NCBI GenBank assembly: GCA_031409955.1 | Contig: JANNYF010000365.1 | Coordinates: 40,301-104,300, forward strand | Length of the DNA stretch: 64,000 bases | DNA from: JAFDVL01 sp031409955 | Lineage (GTDB): Bacteria; Acidobacteriota; Blastocatellia; RBC074 | Direction: 5' to 3' | In this document: one piece after another, positions 58,547 to 64,000 of the stretch | Layout of the letters: the number at the start of each line of letters is the position of its first letter | Position numbering within the stretch: position 1 is the first letter of the stretch | Notes under the pieces: generated by a model | What the model was told of the DNA's origin: nothing | Databases searched by the model: none | Seen by the model: only the letters and a program-made list of their open reading frames with translations | Position numbers and translations under genes: made by a program

Positions 58547-61470
58547 CGCCTGAACGGTGGCAACAAATCGAAACCCTCTATCACGCCGCGCTGGAACGTG
58601 CGCCGGAAGCCCGTGCGGCATTTCTGACCGCAGCCTGCGCTGAGGATTCCGACTTGCGGCGCGAAGTCGAGGAGTTGCTGCGCGGGGAAGATGCGACGTG
58701 GAATTTTATCGAAGGCAACGCGCTGGAAGCCGAAGCCCGCCACCTTGAATCCGCTGACTTGAGCGAGGCCAAAATGCAATCACTGACCGGGCAACAGCTT
58801 GGCGCGTACAAAATTCTTGCGCTGCTGGGCAAAGGTGGCATGGGCGAGGTCTATCGCGCGCGTGACACGCGCCTTGACCGCGACGTGGCAATCAAAGTGC
58901 TGCCTGCGGCATTGTCGCAAGACCCTCACCGCTTGAGCCGCTTTGCCGTGGAAGCCAAAGCCACCGGATCGCTCAATCACCCGAATATTCTGACGGTACA
59001 CGACATCGGCAATCATAATGGCGCGCCGTACATCGTCGCCGAACTGCTCGACGGGGAAGAGTTGCGTGCGTCCCTGACGCAAGGCGCGTTGCCTGTGCGC
59101 AAGGCCATTGAATATGCCCAGCAGATCGTGGCCGGACTCGCCGCCGCGCACGAGAAAGGCGTCGTGCATCGTGACCTGAAGCCAGAGAATTTGTTCGTCA
59201 CGAAAGACGGGCGCGTGAAGATTCTCGACTTCGGACTAGCGAAATTGAAATCGCCCCGCAATACGCCCATTGGGTCTGATGTGGCCACGCAAAAACAACT
59301 CACAACGCCGGGGACAGTGATGGGAACGGTGGCCTATATGTCGCCGGAACAGGTGCGCGGCGAAGCGGTAGATCATCGCTCCGACCTGTTCAGTTTTGGC
59401 CTGATTCTGTTTGAGATGTTGCGCGGCGAACGGGCGTTTCAGCGCAAGACGATGGCGGACACGATGGCGGCGATTCTGAACAATGATCCGCTGGAGTTGA
59501 GTGAGACGAATGCGAAGATTGCGCCGCAGTTGGAAAAGCTCGTGCGGCATTGCTTGGAGAAGAAGCCGGAGCAGCGCTTTCAGTCCGCCAGTGATCTGGG
59601 CTATGCCCTCGAAGTGTTGTCTAGTTCATCAGGCAAGCATCGCACGGAAGCGGTGCAGGCGTTGGAAACCTCGATAATGACGAAACCCCGTGGCTGGCGG
59701 GATTATCGCCTCTGGATGATTGCTGTGGGGTTGTTTGCTTTGGCCTTGCTCGCGCTCGGCGTGGCGTATCTCCGGCGTCCGGTGCTGGAAGCGGAACCGC
59801 TGCGCTTTTCGATCTCGCCGCCGGAGAAAGCGAAGCTCTTTGACTGGCCGACAATTTCGCCGGATGGGCGCACGCTGGCCTTCATTGCGGAAGTGGATGG
59901 CAAAACGCAACTCTGGGTGCGGGCGCTGGGCGCGACGACCGCCCGACCACTGGTCGAAGTTCGAGATGGCTTCACAGTCCCGTTTTGGTCGCCGGACAGT
60001 CAGTTCATTGCGTATTTCGAGTTGCGCAAACTAAAGAAGATTGCGCTGACCGGGGACATGCCCGAAACCTTGTGCGATACGCCAATTCAGGATGGTGGCA
60101 CATGGAATCGTGATGGGATCATTCTGTTTGGAGGCCAGGCAAACGGCATCCGACGTGTCTCCGCGAACGGGGGAGCCGTCACCGCCGTCACCAGCGTTGA
60201 CGCTACGCGTGGGGACATGGTTCACCGGGCTCCAATCTTTCTGCCTGATGGACATCACTTCCTGTATCACATCACCAATCCCGCCCCGGCGAAGAGCGGG
60301 ATATATATCTCCTCACTGGAGGGAGGGGAAACCAGACAGCTTCTGTCCGTGGATACCTGGAATGTCGGCGTGGCGGTGAATCCCGCCGATCCGCGCGAGG
60401 GATACCTGACCTTTGCCCGACAAGGGGCACTGATGGGGCAGTCCTTCGATTTCAGCCGGAATCAATTGGTGGGGAATCCCGTGCGGATCGCGGAGCATGT
60501 GTCCGCGCTTTTTGGTCTTTGGGCACGTTTCTCTCTGGCGACGAATGGTGTGTTGATCCTGCTGGAAAGCGAGGCTGACGTGCAACTCACGTGGTTTGAC
60601 CGGGCGGGCAAAAAGCTGGGGACAGTGGGCCCGACAGGACAATATAGTCACCCCAGGCTTTCCTCCGATGGAGAGCGTCTCGCGGTTGGACGCACGACCC
60701 CACAAGCGCAACTAGGCGACATTCACTTATTCGATCTGGCACGCGGCGCGGGCACGCCCTTTACCTTCGACCCGAGGCGGGATGAACTTCCGATCTGGTC
60801 GCCGGATGGCAGCCGGATTGTCTGGTCTTCCTCACGTGAGAGGGAGCTAGACTTGTTCCAGAAAGCCGCGAGCGGCGCAGGACAGGATGAAGTGTTGCTG
60901 CGCTCCGCTTATCGGAAGCGTGCCCTCGACTGGTCAAGGGATGGTCGGTTCATTCTTTACGAAGAGTTGAATCCACAGACAGGCCGGGATATATGGGTGT
61001 TGCCCATGGAAGGCGAGCGCAAGCCATGGCCCTGGCTCAACACGCCCGACAACGAAATCTTAGCCACCTTTTCCCCTGATGGGAGATGGATTGCCTACCG
61101 ATCAAATGAATTCGAGCGCAACGAAATCTATGTGCAGGCGTTTGTCCCTGGGGCTCCGGCTTCAGGCGGCAAACGGCAGCTTTCGACTAATGGTGGCACC
61201 TACCCGTATTGGCGGCGCGATGGCCGAGAACTGTATTACCTCGCAGCGGATGGAAAGCTGATGGCGGTGCCAATCACGCCGGGCGCGGAGTTGAAAGCCG
61301 GGACGCCGAAAGAACTCTTTACGCCGAGCGGCTACCGTGTGAACGCCGAACGGGGCTACACGCTGACGGGCGACGGGCAGCGGTTTCTATTTGTAACAAG
61401 CGCGGAAGACGCGAGCGTGCCGCCGTTCACAGTTGTGCTGAACTGGATGGCGGAGGTGAAGAAAAAATGA
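58543..61470 (+). CDS. Transmembrane Ser/Thr protein kinase with TolB-like propeller, partner of the ECF sigma factor
   Basis: A 975-residue protein. A helical N-terminal region of about 75 residues (PERWQQIETLYHAALERAP) is shared with the pseudogene at 61495 and may contact the sigma factor. The kinase domain (about 88-365) has GKGGMGEVYRA, Lys118, Asp211 in HRDLKPEN, Asp229 in DFGLAK, AYMSPEQVRG. One membrane helix at about 390-410 (LWMIAVGLFALALLALGVAYL) precedes a PD40/TolB-like propeller (TISPDGRTLAFIAEVDGK, IWSPDGSRIVWSS). The ATGA overlap with the sigma gene implies coupled translation and a shared signalling pathway. Confidence 0.93.
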   Translation: MTPERWQQIETLYHAALERAPEARAAFLTAACAEDSDLRREVEELLRGEDATWNFIEGNALEAEARHLESADLSEAKMQSLTGQQLGAYKILALLGKGGMGEVYRARDTRLDRDVAIKVLPAALSQDPHRLSRFAVEAKATGSLNHPNILTVHDIGNHNGAPYIVAELLDGEELRASLTQGALPVRKAIEYAQQIVAGLAAAHEKGVVHRDLKPENLFVTKDGRVKILDFGLAKLKSPRNTPIGSDVATQKQLTTPGTVMGTVAYMSPEQVRGEAVDHRSDLFSFGLILFEMLRGERAFQRKTMADTMAAILNNDPLELSETNAKIAPQLEKLVRHCLEKKPEQRFQSASDLGYALEVLSSSSGKHRTEAVQALETSIMTKPRGWRDYRLWMIAVGLFALALLALGVAYLRRPVLEAEPLRFSISPPEKAKLFDWPTISPDGRTLAFIAEVDGKTQLWVRALGATTARPLVEVRDGFTVPFWSPDSQFIAYFELRKLKKIALTGDMPETLCDTPIQDGGTWNRDGIILFGGQANGIRRVSANGGAVTAVTSVDATRGDMVHRAPIFLPDGHHFLYHITNPAPAKSGIYISSLEGGETRQLLSVDTWNVGVAVNPADPREGYLTFARQGALMGQSFDFSRNQLVGNPVRIAEHVSALFGLWARFSLATNGVLILLESEADVQLTWFDRAGKKLGTVGPTGQYSHPRLSSDGERLAVGRTTPQAQLGDIHLFDLARGAGTPFTFDPRRDELPIWSPDGSRIVWSSSRERELDLFQKAASGAGQDEVLLRSAYRKRALDWSRDGRFILYEELNPQTGRDIWVLPMEGERKPWPWLNTPDNEILATFSPDGRWIAYRSNEFERNEIYVQAFVPGAPASGGKRQLSTNGGTYPYWRRDGRELYYLAADGKLMAVPITPGAELKAGTPKELFTPSGYRVNAERGYTLTGDGQRFLFVTSAEDASVPPFTVVLNWMAEVKKK

Positions 61471-61494
61471 CACCTATGCTGAGCGGAGAAAACG

Positions 61495-63814
61495 ATGGAG
61501 CCGGAACGCTGGCAACAGATCGAAACCCTGTATCACGCGGCAATAGAACGTGCGCCGGAAACACGCGCGGCGTTTCTGGCGGAAGCCTGCGCTGATGATC
61601 CCAGCTTGCGGCGTGAAGTCGAGGATTTACTGCATGCTCAGGATACAACGTGGGGGTTCATTGACGGGAACGCGATGGAACCAGCCGCACGCCAGCTTGG
61701 CACCTCCGACTTGAGCGCGACCAAAATACAAGTCAGCACGGGACAGCAGATTGGCGCATACCAGATTCTTGCGCCGCTCGGCAAAGGCGGCATGGGCGAA
61801 GTGCATTTGGCGCACGATGCGCGACTGGGGCGCAAGGTCGCGCTGAAGCTGTTGCCCGCCGCGTTCACGCACGATCAGGCGCGGGTGCGGCGCTTTGAAC
61901 AGGAGGCGCGCGGCTTCGGCCTTGAACCATCCGAACATCATCACGATTCACAAAATCGGCGTCATCGAACAGACGCACTACATCGTCACCGAATACATCG
62001 AAGGCGAGACGCTACGCCAGCGGTTGGCGAGCGCGCCGCAAAAACGGATGCCGCTTTCAGAAGCGATTCAGCTTGCAACGCAAATTGCCACCGCGCTTCA
62101 GGCTGCGCACGAAGCCCACATCATTCACCGCGACATCAAGCCCGAAAACGTGATGCTTCGCCATGACGGCATCGTCAAGGTACTGGATTTCGGATTGGCG
62201 AAGCTGATCGAAGCGGGGCCGCTCGACACCGAAGCAGAAACCAGAAAACAGGGACTGACGCAAGCCGGAACGATCATGGGAACGGTGACTTACATGTCGC
62301 CGGAACAAGCGCGCGGGCAGGTCGTAGACGCGCGCAGCGACATCTTCAGCCTCGGCGTGGTGCTCTATGAAATGCTCGCGGGTCGTGTGCCGTTTGCGGG
62401 TGTGAACGCAGCGGATGTGATGGGCGCGATTCTCAATCAGGAGCCTGCGCCGTTGAATACGCTCGTGCCTGAAGTTCCGACAGGGTTGGAACGCGCATCA
62501 CCTTCTCCCCCGATGGCGACCAGTTCGCTTTCGTGCGCCCGAGAGTCGAAGTGGCAAAGTCGGAACTGGTCGTGGTTAATGCTGATGGCAGTGGCGAACG
62601 CGTGCTCGCCACGCGCGAACTCAGTGGCGGCTTTAACAGTGCTGTTGCCTGGTCGCCCGATGGCAAAGTGATTGCCACCCATTCCCGCGGTGCCCTGCTC
62701 GGCGTTGTGGTTGAAAGTGGCGAGGTCAAACCGCTCGTCCAGCAACCGCTGACCCTGCGAGCGGATTTCACCCCATACATCGAGTGGTTCAAAGACGGCA
62801 GCGGCCTGGCGGTGATACACAAAGAAAAGATTGATACCAACCGGCAACTCTGGCAGGTCTCATATCCGGGCGGCGATTTGCGGCGCATTACCAATGATCT
62901 GGCAACCTATACTTCGCTCTCCATGACGGCTGATAGCAAGGCGCTGGTCGCCATCCAAAGAGAACAACAATCCACCCTCTGGACGACACCGTTTGGTGTC
63001 ACTGGCCCCACACAACAACTCACCAAAGGCAATAATCTGGACGGCTTCAATGGTGTGAGGTGGGCGCCCGATGGCCGGATCGTCTATACCTCCAGCGCCA
63101 GTGGCAAGCCTGATCTCTGGCTGATGAATGCCGACGGCAGCCAGGCCAGGCCATTGACGGACGATGTTACGGGTGAATTCTTTCCGACGGTTGCGCCCGA
63201 CGGACGTTCCCTGGTGTACGCCGCCAATCGCTCAGGCAACTGGAACCTCTGGCGCATGGAGATGGATGGCAGCAATCCCCGGCAATTGATGAACAGGGTG
63301 GTCGGCGTGCGGTTCGACCTTACGCCGGACGGTCGTTGGGTAGTCTTTGAAAACCAGGAACCCCTGCCGACCAAACCGTATAAAGTCAGGTCTGATGGGA
63401 GCAGTCCGACGCTCCTGACCGAACAACCTGCAACAAATCCGTCCATCTCGCCCGATGGCAAGCTGGTCGTCTGCTTCTCGATTGATCCCCAGGCCAGACA
63501 GCAAAAGGTGCTTATCCTTCCTTTCGAAGGCGGCGCGCCGATCAGGACGCTGGAGGCCAAAACAATGGAGGGCTATATCCCACTGCGCTGGACGCCGGAT
63601 GGCCGTTCATTGCTTTACGTTGACACGCGGCAAGGCTCAACGAATCTCTGGCGCTTGCCATTGGATGGCGGCGCGCCGCAACAGGTGACCCCATTTCAAC
63701 GAGGCCCGGCCCGAACGCATTTGGGCCTTTGATCTGTCCCGCGATGGCAAACAACTCGTCATCGCGCGGGGCAGCAACAGTGCCGACGTGGTGCTGATTA
63801 CGGATGTGAAATGA
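61495..63814 (+). pseudogene. Broken Ser/Thr kinase-propeller gene with three lesions
   Basis: The ATG at 61495 starts PERWQQIETLYHAAIERAP and a good kinase N-lobe (GKGGMGEVHLA, VALKLLP). At 61906-61913 the GC tract appears two bases short, so the sequence continues one frame over (AASALNHPNIITIHKIG, HRDIKPENVML, DFGLAK, SYMSPEQ-like TYMSPEQARG). At 62485-62494 the kinase C-lobe jumps straight into a propeller strand (ITFSPDGDQFAFVR) in the first frame; compared with the kinase at 33720, about 220 residues including the membrane helix are gone. At 63689-63692 an extra C shifts the end; the true tail is RIWAFDLSRDGKQLVIARG with stop at 63812-63814. The two small shifts could be sequence errors; the deletion is not. 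Confidence 0.85.
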
Positions 63815-63850
63815 ATATGAATTGCCACTATAGAGATCAAGAAAAAGAAG

Positions 63851-63902
63851 TTCCGAATTAAGCTCCAACGGAGCGGAATGCGATAGCCCAGGGTGCAACC
63901 CT
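63851..63902. repeat. Small palindromic (REP-like) repeat after the pseudogene
   Basis: TTCC (63851) pairs with GGAA (63875-63878) around GCTCC-AAC-GGAGC (63862-63874); AGGGT-GCA-ACCCT (63890-63902) follows. Its make-up resembles the hairpin clusters elsewhere in the window. Confidence 0.5.
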
Positions 63903-63920
63903 TGTCATTACCCACATTTT

Positions 63921-64000
63921 TTAGGAGGTAGAACGCCAGGCTAAATCTTGCAAACGAAGCCAACCGCGCCAGAGTGTTTGCCAGCCCGGATCGCCGTCGC
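63921..64000 (-). CDS. C-terminal end of a probable transposase (partial)
   Basis: Read from the right edge on the minus strand, one frame gives DGDPGWQTLWRGWLRLQDLA and then WRSTS before the TAA at 63923-63921. The pattern LWRGWxRLQDL near the end is what I associate with IS4-type transposase C-termini. Only 25 residues are visible and the family call is from memory. An insertion sequence beside a freshly broken gene would make sense. Confidence 0.4.
   Translation of the reverse strand, partial: DGDPGWQTLWRGWLRLQDLAWRSTS

Overview
The window looks like a chromosomal segment of an Acidobacteriota member, most likely near class Blastocatellia. This is inferred from gene content, not from a marker-gene search. 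The pointers are two acidobacterial-style VWA proteins, a very long secreted sortilin/VPS10-like beta-propeller protein, Ser/Thr kinases fused to TolB-like propellers, an acidobacterial-type ECF sigma factor that overlaps a kinase gene, many Tat or Sec exported enzymes, and intergenic and even intragenic heptameric repeats. No rRNA, tRNA, CRISPR array or prophage was seen.

Layout. 1-3.7 kb: exported glycosylasparaginase, then UDP-glucose dehydrogenase and UDP-xylose synthase as a two-gene operon. 3.9-6.4 kb: three tandem FecR-like envelope proteins closed by a hairpin terminator. 6.5-7.4 kb: hemB. 7.4-14.2 kb: minus-strand housekeeping cluster, in transcription order SPOR protein, phoH, ybeY, corC-like, era, prmA, rsmE, with several ATGA overlaps. 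14.3-20.4 kb: a thioredoxin-reductase-like flavoprotein lacking CxxC, two propeller proteins, a GlsB/YeaQ protein and tex. 20.5-30 kb (minus strand): a degenerate dihydroorotate-dehydrogenase-like domain fused to a duplicated membrane domain, a DUF1016 nuclease, purB, a metallo-beta-lactamase/VWA pair, an FMN hydroxy-acid dehydrogenase and an amidase. 30-42 kb (plus strand): the giant VPS10-like protein, a kinase bracketed by inverted repeats, an exported metallo-beta-lactamase, an APC permease, a class-C beta-lactamase-like hydrolase and an alpha/beta hydrolase.

42.5-49 kb: a second VWA gene faces a minus-strand Lol-like operon (lipoprotein, MacB/LolC-type permease, LolD, small membrane protein, LolA), preceded by an alpha-methylacyl-CoA racemase. 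49-53.5 kb: the classic ffh-rpsP-khpA-rimM-trmD-rplS-rnhB cluster, divergent from argS and aroF. 57.7-64 kb: a cloverleaf-shaped palindromic repeat, the ECF sigma/kinase pair, a second kinase that is now a pseudogene (two small frameshifts plus a large internal deletion), and what looks like a transposase C-terminus at the right edge.

The most unusual signals are (i) heptanucleotide tandem repeats that have entered coding sequence, including argS and a kinase activation segment, (ii) several unrelated families of palindromic or nested inverted repeats, (iii) the dihydroorotate-dehydrogenase-like/membrane fusion, and (iv) the Lol-like operon with an unexplained small membrane protein. Starts were moved from the longest possible ORF to the codon with the best ribosome binding site, signal peptide or family alignment. 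Where this was done it is stated.
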